DNA of 41,736 nucleotides, from positions 1 to 41,736 of the IMG/VR virus record IMGVR_UViG_3300025133_000246; one strand, 5' to 3'. Shown here piece after piece: positions 23,459-31,221 of the stretch (within the stretch, counting starts at the first letter, position 1; every line of letters begins with the position of its first letter). The translations under genes were made by a program, and so were the position numbers. The stretch comes from a virus. The notes under the pieces were generated by a model that was not told where the DNA came from, did not search any database, and worked only from the letters and a program-made list of their open reading frames with translations.

Positions 23459-26400
23459 TCACTCGTAAACGATCTTGGCGTCCTTGCCGTTCCATGTGAT
23501 GTCAATCACATTGTCCACTACGTCCTTCACACCGTCAACGTGTGTGATGATTAGAATGTGACGGAACCACTTCTTCAAAGACACCAACATTCGGTTCACT
23601 GCTTCGACGTTGAGATCATCAAGACTCCCAAATCCTTCGTCGATGATGAGCATGTCAGTCTTGGGAAGAGAAGAGATATTGATCAGCGCCACGCGAATGG
23701 CCAGTGAAGCAACAAGCTTCTCCATTCCCGATGCCATCTCAATAATTCGCTTCGAATCGCCGTAGTCAATGTAAACGTCCATTGCATTGGAGTTTGAGTC
23801 AGCCTCGAGCTCCACCGTAAAAGACGTCACTTCTTGGAGGATCTTTGCGATCTCAGCGTTGATGACAGGAAGCTGTGACTTGATGATCTGGAGCGGGATG
23901 CCTCTTTTTGAAACTGCCTGAGTGAGATGCTCATAGACTCGCCAAGTTCGACGTAGCTCCTTATACTTGTCACGCTCTTCGACAAGGTTGTCCATGTCGC
24001 CGTCCAGACGACCAATCCTGGAAGCTACTGAGATTCGATTGGCGTCGACCTTCGAAACTTCGTCCTGCAGCTCGGAAATCTCGGACTTGAGTCTGCAGAG
24101 CTCTGCGTCAACTTCGTCATCAACCACTCGAGACTTCAAATCAACGAGATTTGCCTCGCCTCTCTCAATCTGATGTGTGAGAGTCAAGATCTCTGTGCGA
24201 GCTACTGTAGTCTCCATCTGCTTGGAAGAGATTTCAAGACGAAGCTTAGATCCCTTCTGGATGAGAGTATCAAACTTGTGAATCCTCTCTTCCAACTCTT
24301 CCTTCTTGTACTTGTCGAGTGAGCTCTGTGTGACTGCTACTTGAGAAATCAGCTCGGTGACGTTCTGCTTCTGATCAGCAATTTGCTCCTTGTCTCGATG
24401 AGAGTTCTTGATGAACTTGCATGTTGAGAACTGGTCACCACACGGGACAGTCTCAAGAATCTTAGCTGACCTCTCCTGGCGTTCGAGCTTTGCTGCCTCT
24501 CTCTCGTGACTATGCTTGAGAGTGCGAAGGCTGTCTTCGAACTCTAGAATGTCTCTGAGTTGCCCCTTTAGTGCATCGATATCAATACTCATACGAAGAT
24601 TGTCGATTCTCTCAATCTTCGTTTGCAATGATTTGTCAGCAGCTTCACATTCTCGGAGCGTTGCCTCTGCTTGCTCTAGTTGACGCTGACTGGTTGTCAA
24701 CTGTCGCACGGCTCGATGGACATCGGCGGGTGTAACTGCGTCTGCATTGTCAAAGCCAGAAAGACGTAGACGATGAGATTGCAGAAGCCCTCGCTTCTCG
24801 GCGAGGACCTTCGAGAGCGCCTTCCCCTTCACCAGGAGTGCCTTCCTCTCAATCTTCATCTCAGCAACAGTTGCATCCCAGTCTCGATCTGGTGCGTTGC
24901 GCACTTGAGACTTGATGTCCGAAGACTCTTCCTTGATCAAGCCCGACATCTTCTCAAAAACGTCAAGTCCCATAAACTTCGTCAAGGTTGACTTTCGAGC
25001 AGTAGCTCGGTCCTTGATGAAGGTGTTCATCTCTCCCTGAGCTGCAAGTGACGTAAGAAGGAAGTCATCAGCAGTACCGACGCGATCGCGAATGATCTTC
25101 TCAGTCTGTCGACGCTGTTCACCACTCAAATCGCCAGCCTGCTTTCCATCAGAACCCATCATCGGCTTTCCTTCGCTGTCAAGCTTCCAGAAATTGAGAT
25201 GGGTGATCGCCGACTCCTTGCCGTTGCGGTCCTTCTTCCTGACTGACTGTCGGTCAACCTGGAGGTGTTCACCATTCGAAGTGAAGTCAATCGTCGCGCG
25301 ACAGTAATCCTTCCGGTCGTTAATGACGTGAATGTTCTTGACTGCGCCTCGGTCAGTAGTATTAAACAGGCCGTAAACCAACGTGCCGATGACTGATGAC
25401 TTTCCGCGACGATTCCGCCCGAAGATTCCCGTGATGCCTCCGAGCTTGCTGAAGTCAATCACATTGTCCTTTCCATACGCGAACGTGTGAGTGAATCCCA
25501 TCTTCTTGACAGACCACTTCATGCTTCGCTTGGTAGGACCATCCCTTGCAATCGTCTTGACGTATCGGCTGACCAACTCCTCAATGAGCTCCCAATCTTC
25601 GTCTTCGAGCTTAACGCCAGCAAGGTACTCCTGAAGGAGGCGCATGTGTGTCTCCGGATCGAGGAGATCAGACTTCTGGAGGTTCTCATCCAAGACTGTG
25701 ATCTGATTCGTGTCCGGCATGTACTTGTCTTGAAAGACAACTTCAGCAGCCTCCTGGACAATCTTCAGCTCATTCTTGATCTGGGTGATCTCAGCGTGCG
25801 GAATTGGTTCACGTGTACGAACGCGATACCTTGCTCCCTTCGGGCAAAGTCTTGCCTCTTCCATTGTCAGTGGAACAGAGCCTGCCCAGTCGACTGTAAT
25901 GAAGGGCATAGTGTGAGGAACTTCATGGAACTCGACGTCAAAGTCATCCTTTCCTCGAATGTCCCACAGAAGGAATCCCTTACCTGGACCTTCACCGTAG
26001 TTCTGCTGAATAGTCGAACCACAGTACGCAATCTTCTTGTCATCACGAAGGAACTGTACTTTGTGAATGTCTCCCAGAAGAGTGTACTCGAAGTCGTCGA
26101 AGAACTTAGTGTCTACATCTCCTTCTAGCTTCCAGTCAGAATCAGTCGTTGATCCCCAGACTGCACCATGAAAGAGGGCAATGTTGATATCGCCAGGAAC
26201 AGGCTTGACCCTGGGCCAAGACTTCTCGTCGAAACAGGAGAAGTTGCACCAGTTGAATCCGTCGTGCCCCGTTGGGAAAACACCGCTGTCCTTGTACAGA
26301 AACAGATTCGGGTGATTCATTGCGGAGATGATCGGTGAGATCGCATCCTGGCGATCTAAATTGAGCATGATCCCGTCGTGATTGCCCAGTGTTACGTGCG

Positions 26401-26626
26401 TGGGCCAGCGATCTGCAAAGATCCTGAAGAACCACGTGAGGCAATCAATAAGTTCAGGCGAGATGCCCTGTGTCTTGGTGTGGAAAATGTCTCCCACCAT
26501 GACGACCATGTCAGGCTTAAGCTCTTCAAGCTGCTCGACTAGTGCTGTAAACGATGCGCGATACTCATCGTGCCGGGACATTCCACGCCAGTGGATGTCG
26601 GCAATGTGCGCAATGCGAACTCCCAT
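23459..26626 (-). CDS. Fused recombination nuclease-ATPase (gp47-gp46 / SbcD-SbcC)
   Basis: A 1055-residue fusion starting at MGVRIAHIADIH (GGAG just upstream; an ORF start 57 nt earlier has no support). Residues 1 to about 360 are an Mre11/SbcD/gp47 phosphoesterase: D10-x-H12, GD45-46, GNHD 81-84, FHG 152-154 and GDIH 185-188. Residues about 370-1055 are a Rad50/SbcC/gp46 ATPase: Walker A GIFGRNRRGKSS at 400-411, long coiled coils, a hook with C727-x6-C734, the signature SGMEK and Walker B LIIDE near 993-997. T4 makes these as two proteins that resect DNA ends for recombination-dependent replication. Here one chain would guarantee 1:1 assembly. The hook spacing differs from the usual CxxC. 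Confidence 0.92.
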   Translation of the reverse strand: MGVRIAHIADIHWRGMSRHDEYRASFTALVEQLEELKPDMVVMVGDIFHTKTQGISPELIDCLTWFFRIFADRWPTHVTLGNHDGIMLNLDRQDAISPIISAMNHPNLFLYKDSGVFPTGHDGFNWCNFSCFDEKSWPRVKPVPGDINIALFHGAVWGSTTDSDWKLEGDVDTKFFDDFEYTLLGDIHKVQFLRDDKKIAYCGSTIQQNYGEGPGKGFLLWDIRGKDDFDVEFHEVPHTMPFITVDWAGSVPLTMEEARLCPKGARYRVRTREPIPHAEITQIKNELKIVQEAAEVVFQDKYMPDTNQITVLDENLQKSDLLDPETHMRLLQEYLAGVKLEDEDWELIEELVSRYVKTIARDGPTKRSMKWSVKKMGFTHTFAYGKDNVIDFSKLGGITGIFGRNRRGKSSVIGTLVYGLFNTTDRGAVKNIHVINDRKDYCRATIDFTSNGEHLQVDRQSVRKKDRNGKESAITHLNFWKLDSEGKPMMGSDGKQAGDLSGEQRRQTEKIIRDRVGTADDFLLTSLAAQGEMNTFIKDRATARKSTLTKFMGLDVFEKMSGLIKEESSDIKSQVRNAPDRDWDATVAEMKIERKALLVKGKALSKVLAEKRGLLQSHRLRLSGFDNADAVTPADVHRAVRQLTTSQRQLEQAEATLRECEAADKSLQTKIERIDNLRMSIDIDALKGQLRDILEFEDSLRTLKHSHEREAAKLERQERSAKILETVPCGDQFSTCKFIKNSHRDKEQIADQKQNVTELISQVAVTQSSLDKYKKEELEERIHKFDTLIQKGSKLRLEISSKQMETTVARTEILTLTHQIERGEANLVDLKSRVVDDEVDAELCRLKSEISELQDEVSKVDANRISVASRIGRLDGDMDNLVEERDKYKELRRTWRVYEHLTQAVSKRGIPLQIIKSQLPVINAEIAKILQEVTSFTVELEADSNSNAMDVYIDYGDSKRIIEMASGMEKLVASLAIRVALINISSLPKTDMLIIDEGFGSLDDLNVEAVNRMLVSLKKWFRHILIITHVDGVKDVVDNVIDITWNGKDAKIVYE

Positions 26627-26706
26627 TAGGTCTCCAAGCCATCTTCGAAGATAACACAGTATTCCCAACCACGCTCTTCGCAATAATTGCGTGCAATCTT
26701 GGGCAT
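26626..26706 (-). CDS. Possible 26-residue micro-ORF before the gp47-gp46 gene
   Basis: An ATG at 26706 opens a 26-codon frame (MPKIARNYCEERGWEYCVIF, then EDGLET) whose TAA overlaps the ATG of the fusion gene (TAATG). The peptide is rich in aromatic and charged residues, like real protein, and the overlap suggests a coupled leader peptide. The ribosome site is weak (AAAGAG). No function can be proposed beyond coupling. Confidence 0.35.
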   Translation of the reverse strand: MPKIARNYCEERGWEYCVIFEDGLET

Positions 26707-26846
26707 CTAATCTCTTTCTACTCTCTGATCATCTTAACGACCCAGAGATCAAGTGTATTAACGCGGAAGACCGATGCGGTCAAAGGTGGTCTAATCAACT
26801 GCAACTTTCTCTCGTCGCGGGATTAGTCCAATCACCATGTGTTTAA
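26629..26846 (-). other. 218-nt interval between primase and recombination gene
   Basis: Besides the possible 26-codon ORF, this interval shows a 15-codon frame with ATG at about 26834 (MVIGLIPRREKVAVD then TAG), and an ATAGTTA promoter-like match at 26844-26851 overlapping the primase stop. It is too far (about 138 nt) from the micro-ORF to be a typical member of the late-promoter set. Nothing else is supported here. Confidence 0.3.
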
Positions 26847-27836
26847 CTATGTTGACCCGCTAGACGGAGACCAAGCATTGATAGTCATTCTGAGTCCTTC
26901 CATGCTTGTCCAGGGTCGAGCAGCTTTGTGAGCAGCCAAGAACGATTTTCGGTCCATCTCGCCTACGTCAGCAAACGATCCCAAATTCATAATCCGAACA
27001 GGGACGTCGTATGATGCAAGAAGCTTAGCAATCTTGACTGACTTGCGAGTGGCGTCTGCATCAAGCGCCATAACTACAGGAGTTCGATTAGAGACAAGCT
27101 TCCAAAAGAGCAGATGATCTTCGGTGAGCGAAGAACCCTGAAGACATGTGGCATTGCCGACGCACTTGACTAGATCGAGTGGACCCTCTACTAGAGTGAT
27201 CTCTTTGCCCCAATCAACATTGAGCTCGTTGAAGACGATGCCAATCCTGTCCACTTTGGGAATCAGGTAATTCGGCCATCCGCGCTTGTCAAATGTTCGT
27301 GCGGCGTACGTGTTCAAATACCCATCTTCGTCGAAGGATGGGACAATAACCCGATTATCAAAGCGAGGCTCTGAGGACATGCCGATCTTGAAGCGCCAGA
27401 GCTCAGATTCTCCAATCCCTCGGCGCTTGAGATAATTGACTGCTCTCTTAATCCGAGGATCCCGTGAGCCCAAATGCTGCGCGATAATCAGGTAGTCCTC
27501 GGGAACATGTACCTGTTGCTCTTCTGGCTCGTATCCACCCTCATCGCCCAGAAATCGAGCACTCTTGGGTGCAAATTTGTTGACGTACTCTGCGACTTCT
27601 GTGGGAGTGCAAATTCGTCTAAGGATTGGCACGAGTGTGTTGTGAGACTTGAGTCCACACACCCAGCAATGCGACTGGTCCTTGTCAATGTGAATCGAAA
27701 GCTTTCGCTTGCCCTTCTTTTGACTCCCGCACTTGGAGTTCGGACAGCGAACAGAGATGTTCACACCGTCACTGGCGAGTGAAACTCCTCCAAACACCCG
27801 TCGGAGAAATGCAAGCTTGTCTTGGCGGCTTCCCAT
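26847..27836 (-). CDS. DNA primase, DnaG/gp61-type
   Basis: A 329-residue primase that would make RNA primers for lagging-strand synthesis. The N-terminal zinc ribbon has Cys31, Cys36, Cys57 and Cys60 (CPNSKC...HCWVCG). A central segment (VNYLKRRGIGESELWRFKIG) is the linker seen in DnaG-type catalytic cores. The Toprim fold carries Glu217 (LVEGPLDLVK) and the Asp259/Asp261 pair (ALDADA). It is close in size to T4 gp61 (342 residues). No helicase domain is fused. No clear Shine-Dalgarno lies before the ATG; a small ACCCT/AGGGT hairpin (27857-27870) precedes it. Confidence 0.88.
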   Translation of the reverse strand: MGSRQDKLAFLRRVFGGVSLASDGVNISVRCPNSKCGSQKKGKRKLSIHIDKDQSHCWVCGLKSHNTLVPILRRICTPTEVAEYVNKFAPKSARFLGDEGGYEPEEQQVHVPEDYLIIAQHLGSRDPRIKRAVNYLKRRGIGESELWRFKIGMSSEPRFDNRVIVPSFDEDGYLNTYAARTFDKRGWPNYLIPKVDRIGIVFNELNVDWGKEITLVEGPLDLVKCVGNATCLQGSSLTEDHLLFWKLVSNRTPVVMALDADATRKSVKIAKLLASYDVPVRIMNLGSFADVGEMDRKSFLAAHKAARPWTSMEGLRMTINAWSPSSGST

Positions 27837-27875
27837 TCGGGAAAAGTCTACTGCACACCCTCATCAGGGTACAAG

Positions 27876-28127
27876 TTACAGTGATTCGATATCATATCGA
27901 AGCGTCTCATCATCTTTTGATGATTTGACTTGCGTGATAAGCATTCTGATGTCACTGAGATCAAATCCTTTTTGCGACATGATCTTTTCGATCGACTCTA
28001 GATCCGAGACAGCAGCATTCATGTTCTCAAGAAAAGATGAATAACGGTCACTGGCAGTTGCAGCTGACGGGAATTCGACAATCTCTTCTTTGATGATCTG
28101 TCTCAGGAGTCGGCTGGTCAGTTTCAT
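27876..28127 (-). CDS. Small protein with putative capsid-targeting N-terminus (MKLTS family, copy 4)
   Basis: An 83-residue protein whose leader MKLTSRLLRQIIKEE matches the leaders of the three small genes at 377-1231, with an I-K-E site at residue 14. The segment MSQKGFDLSDIRMLITQV aligns with the SSKGYEVRDMRSLV module of the gene at 652-945, so this is a distant paralogue about 27 kb away, sitting among replication genes. AGAGGG precedes the ATG. If the leader directs proteins into the head, this one would be a packaged protein encoded outside the head cluster. Unknown function otherwise. Confidence 0.75.
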   Translation of the reverse strand: MKLTSRLLRQIIKEEIVEFPSAATASDRYSSFLENMNAAVSDLESIEKIMSQKGFDLSDIRMLITQVKSSKDDETLRYDIESL

Positions 28128-28141
28128 TAAGCCCTCTTAGA

Positions 28142-28738
28142 CTAAGTAGACGACAGACCAATTCTTGATTGCGCTGGATGTAAAATTTTGCCGGCTGCGG
28201 CGATGACGTACGCGTCTGCCATATCAAAGCATCCTGGCTGCTTAATTGAGAGCCCCTTTCTCGGTCCGCTCTTCAAAACCTTCATTGGCCAGTCGTATGT
28301 GATCATCTGATCAACCTTCTCAAAGACTTTCTCTTTTGTAGTCTTCGTTTTGTCCTTGCGATCGTACTTGATCCCGACAGCCTTTCGTGCTTCGTTCACA
28401 TTTAGCAAAATGGGCTTGATGCCTGTCTCTTCAAAAGCAATCTGGCAAGTAACTCCATTGAATCGTGCCAGTGTCGCAATTGTCTGCGCCGATGAGAGAC
28501 CACGAGTAAACCGACGCAGATCCTGCTCTACAAACACTGCACAGATATTGTGATCATGTGTGAGGTTCTGGAGCAGCTCCCGGACCTTGCCAGCCTTACT
28601 GTATGGGTCTTTAGAACTCGCCAGGGGTAGATACCCAAGTGAGAAGTCTTCGCTCTCCAAAGCCAACAGAGACCACCCGGTAATCGAGGTAGAAACGTCT
28701 AGCCCCAATATGACGGGCTCGTCTTCTCGATAGAGCAT
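28142..28738 (-). CDS. RuvC-like Holliday junction resolvase
   Basis: A 198-residue RNase-H-fold nuclease with the RuvC acidic set: Asp14 in ILGLDVSTSITGW, Glu71 in VFVEQ, and Asp172/Asp175 in FDMADAYVIA, plus a conserved Lys/Arg-rich stretch before the last motif (KYDRKDKTKTTKEKV). It would resolve branched DNA before packaging, the job done in T4 by the unrelated endonuclease VII (gp49). AGAGGA lies before the ATG. It opens the nucleic-acid cassette and has a sigma70-like promoter candidate in its upstream gap. Confidence 0.85.
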   Translation of the reverse strand: MLYREDEPVILGLDVSTSITGWSLLALESEDFSLGYLPLASSKDPYSKAGKVRELLQNLTHDHNICAVFVEQDLRRFTRGLSSAQTIATLARFNGVTCQIAFEETGIKPILLNVNEARKAVGIKYDRKDKTKTTKEKVFEKVDQMITYDWPMKVLKSGPRKGLSIKQPGCFDMADAYVIAAAGKILHPAQSRIGLSST

Positions 28739-28763
28739 CGTTATCCTCTTGCTGCTTGATCCC

Positions 28764-28792
28764 AGTATACAGCAAAATCAGCCATGACGTAA
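28764..28792 (-). promoter_or_regulatory. Possible sigma70-type promoter before resolvase operon
   Basis: On the minus strand TATACT (28769-28764) lies 17 nt after TTACGT (28792-28787). The -10 matches the bacterial consensus at five of six bases and the -35 weakly. It sits in the 95-nt gap between the tail module and the resolvase gene, so it could drive early expression of the resolvase, primase and recombination genes by host polymerase. Confidence 0.35.
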
Positions 28793-28833
28793 TCAGTCTG
28801 CTGTTGGCCGGCCATATCTCTGCGGGTATATTA

Positions 28834-31188
28834 TCAGAAGTCGATTTTGGGCCGGAAAAGGAACTTGTCTCCGGTGCGCTTAGCGACTGGCTGCGCTAGA
28901 TTCGTCCGCATGACGATGTTGAGATTATCATCGTGGAACGCCAAGCCAGTGATGTAAACGAATGACGCATCGGAGTCATTGGCGTTTAGAGTTGCCGAGA
29001 CGGGCTGGAAGCTTGGATTCGACGACGAATTGACGTTACCTGCTGGGCACGGAACATTGATTCGCATGACGTGAATTTGTGATTCACCCTGAAAGTCCAA
29101 AGAGTGATAGTCTTTTCCGAAGAGCGGCAGATTTGGAGACTTGACAAGGACGATGCCTTCATTGTAGAAGACGTTGCCCACTGACGCCCATTCGGCATGC
29201 GGAGTGTCAGAGTCAGCTCGATAGAGGCTTCCGTTTCCGTTGTCCTTCAGCGTGATATCAACCTTCGCATCGGAGCCAGTAAGATCCTGATCTCGGATGT
29301 ACAATGTCCCTGGAAGAATTCGTCGACCATAGAGGATGTTAGACACATCGAAGAACACAACCTGATTTGACGTATTATCTCTGGTCCTTTGGAAGATTGC
29401 AAGGACGTCTGCGGGTGCAGCGTCTAGTGCTTCGGGATTTGGGCCTTCAACCTCAGCATCGAACGCGCCTGAGGTTGCGTCCCGCAAAGAAGACGTCGAG
29501 ATCAGGTTTCGGAGAGTGATGAGGCGATTGTTGTAAGCTCCGAAATCCGACACGAACTTCTCGGTCGCCGTGCCCGAACTGGGAAGATCTCGGAGTGTTC
29601 CTGATGCTAGCAGGTCGAAGTTCGGGACAAAAAGACCGTTGTCGCAAGGGAGAATCGTTAGATTTCTCTTCTTGATTGAGCCAGTTGCCATCAAGTAGTC
29701 ATTAGCCGACAATGAAGCTTCGAGAGTTCCTGCTACAGTAGAGGCTGTCAGCTGAAAGAGTCTCGGGTACTCGCCCTTGACAAACTCACGAGTGTAGTTC
29801 TCAAGATTGACCAGATGTCCGCCCACGCCCATCGAGTAGTCCACATTGAAGGAGTCGTACGTCTCTCCTGTTCGTGTGTAAAAGGGCGAGACAGGGATCG
29901 TCCTTGACCGAGACTCGCGAACGAAGAATGGCGGCACATAAAAGAGGAGATCAGACAGATCTTCGGGTCCTCTCATTGATGATGTGAGCATCTCGTTTGT
30001 TGCCCGATACTCCTTAAAGACCTTGAGATCGTGCACTTCAGCATTAAGTGGGTGAGAGAACCCGAAGAGAGTCGGGTCAGTTGTTCCAGCTGAGAGCTGT
30101 GTCACGCCCTCAGTGGTAGCTGCTGTGGCATTAAAGAGTTGCGCAAGTCCAGCTGATGGACCGTCGAAGAAGTTACCAACAACGATCCCATCTGATCCTG
30201 CAGTAGAACTGATGGAAGCAGATGGGACGTTAAAGCGTCCTTTGGTCGTTCCGTCAATGACGAAGGAGCCAGTGCCGCTATTGGTGGTCGTTGTGCCCCA
30301 TCGAATTGAGACATGATGCCAGCGATTTTGCAGAAGTGAGTTGTCAGATGACACAAAAGTGAGGTCATCTGGGAATGCCCTTGCATTGTTCGCAGTTGCC
30401 AGATTAATATCTGACGGTGCTGTGTCTGCTGAATGAGACAGCTGAAGGAGCAGACGGAAGCCTCGGGGCTTACCAGTTACATGAACGTTGCTTCCAGTGA
30501 CCAGAGAGACACAATACGTCGATGAGAGGTGTAGAATTGTTCCTGCATGGAACTCGTCAGCTTCGTCAATTGAAGTGTAGCGCGGATTGATGTAGAAATC
30601 AATCGTGAATGAGCCCGACGGATTGTAAGGGCGAGTTCTGGCTCCCAGCGGGTCGTTTGACGCCGAGTTTGGGTAGATCAGAGCAGAGCTATTAGGAACT
30701 GATGATGCAGTAAAGAAGTTGAGGCAGTGATAATTCGTGAAGGCAAACTGCGCCTCCGGGTACCGCGGTCGATAGAATGGCATCTGCGCATTCAAGATTG
30801 CTGACTTCTTCAGTGTCTCTCGAGCAAAGTCTGTCGGGGGTGTGAAGCGAGCAACTGTAAGCTGCTTTGCATTGAGCGCCGACTCAGCAGCGTCATTCAC
30901 TCCGTCGAGGTACAGCTGCGCCGTAACACTAACATCTCCGCCGCCCGACGCAATCGATGAAGACAGAGCCTCAGATAGCTGACTTGTCAATGTTTCAATG
31001 TCGCCCTCAGAAAATGAGGACGTCAGGAACGTGCCAAGCTCTTCGACTTCTTTGACACTCGTAGACGTCCGAGCCTTCAAATAGACTGATCCGGTCGTTC
31101 CAAGCGATGACGAGATAAAAGTTCGTCGCGGGTTTGTAACCAGCGTGAACTTCTCGAAAAGATCTTCTGTGAGTCTGACTAGGGACAC
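28834..31188 (-). CDS. Tail/adhesin structural protein with LamG-like domain (GTG start)
   Basis: A 784-residue virion protein starting at GTG. Residues about 195-325 have a concanavalin/LamG-like pattern: GSFTIDFYINPR, GTILHLSSTYCVSLV, GFRLLLQLS, then NRWHHVSIRWGTT and GSFVIDGTTKGRF, the arrangement used by many phage proteins that bind surface glycans. The final 65 residues (SSNPSF...ITGLAFHDDNLN...QPVAKRTGDKFLFRPKIDF) are shared with the end of the next gene upstream. This suggests a baseplate or fibre component for host contact. The 33-nt spacing to the upstream gene suggests one operon. Confidence 0.7.
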   Translation of the reverse strand: MSLVRLTEDLFEKFTLVTNPRRTFISSSLGTTGSVYLKARTSTSVKEVEELGTFLTSSFSEGDIETLTSQLSEALSSSIASGGGDVSVTAQLYLDGVNDAAESALNAKQLTVARFTPPTDFARETLKKSAILNAQMPFYRPRYPEAQFAFTNYHCLNFFTASSVPNSSALIYPNSASNDPLGARTRPYNPSGSFTIDFYINPRYTSIDEADEFHAGTILHLSSTYCVSLVTGSNVHVTGKPRGFRLLLQLSHSADTAPSDINLATANNARAFPDDLTFVSSDNSLLQNRWHHVSIRWGTTTTNSGTGSFVIDGTTKGRFNVPSASISSTAGSDGIVVGNFFDGPSAGLAQLFNATAATTEGVTQLSAGTTDPTLFGFSHPLNAEVHDLKVFKEYRATNEMLTSSMRGPEDLSDLLFYVPPFFVRESRSRTIPVSPFYTRTGETYDSFNVDYSMGVGGHLVNLENYTREFVKGEYPRLFQLTASTVAGTLEASLSANDYLMATGSIKKRNLTILPCDNGLFVPNFDLLASGTLRDLPSSGTATEKFVSDFGAYNNRLITLRNLISTSSLRDATSGAFDAEVEGPNPEALDAAPADVLAIFQRTRDNTSNQVVFFDVSNILYGRRILPGTLYIRDQDLTGSDAKVDITLKDNGNGSLYRADSDTPHAEWASVGNVFYNEGIVLVKSPNLPLFGKDYHSLDFQGESQIHVMRINVPCPAGNVNSSSNPSFQPVSATLNANDSDASFVYITGLAFHDDNLNIVMRTNLAQPVAKRTGDKFLFRPKIDF

Positions 31189-31221
31189 TTTACCCGCCTT
31201 GACTACCCGCTGGCGCTGGGC

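Noticed and set aside
27857-27870. ACCCT/AGGGT hairpin as terminator before primase
   Set aside because: Only a 5-bp stem and no T-run follows on the minus strand, so termination is not supported.
28805-28814. TGGCCGGCCA palindrome in the gap before the resolvase
   Set aside because: A single 10-bp palindrome with no second copy or neighbouring operator features; most likely chance.
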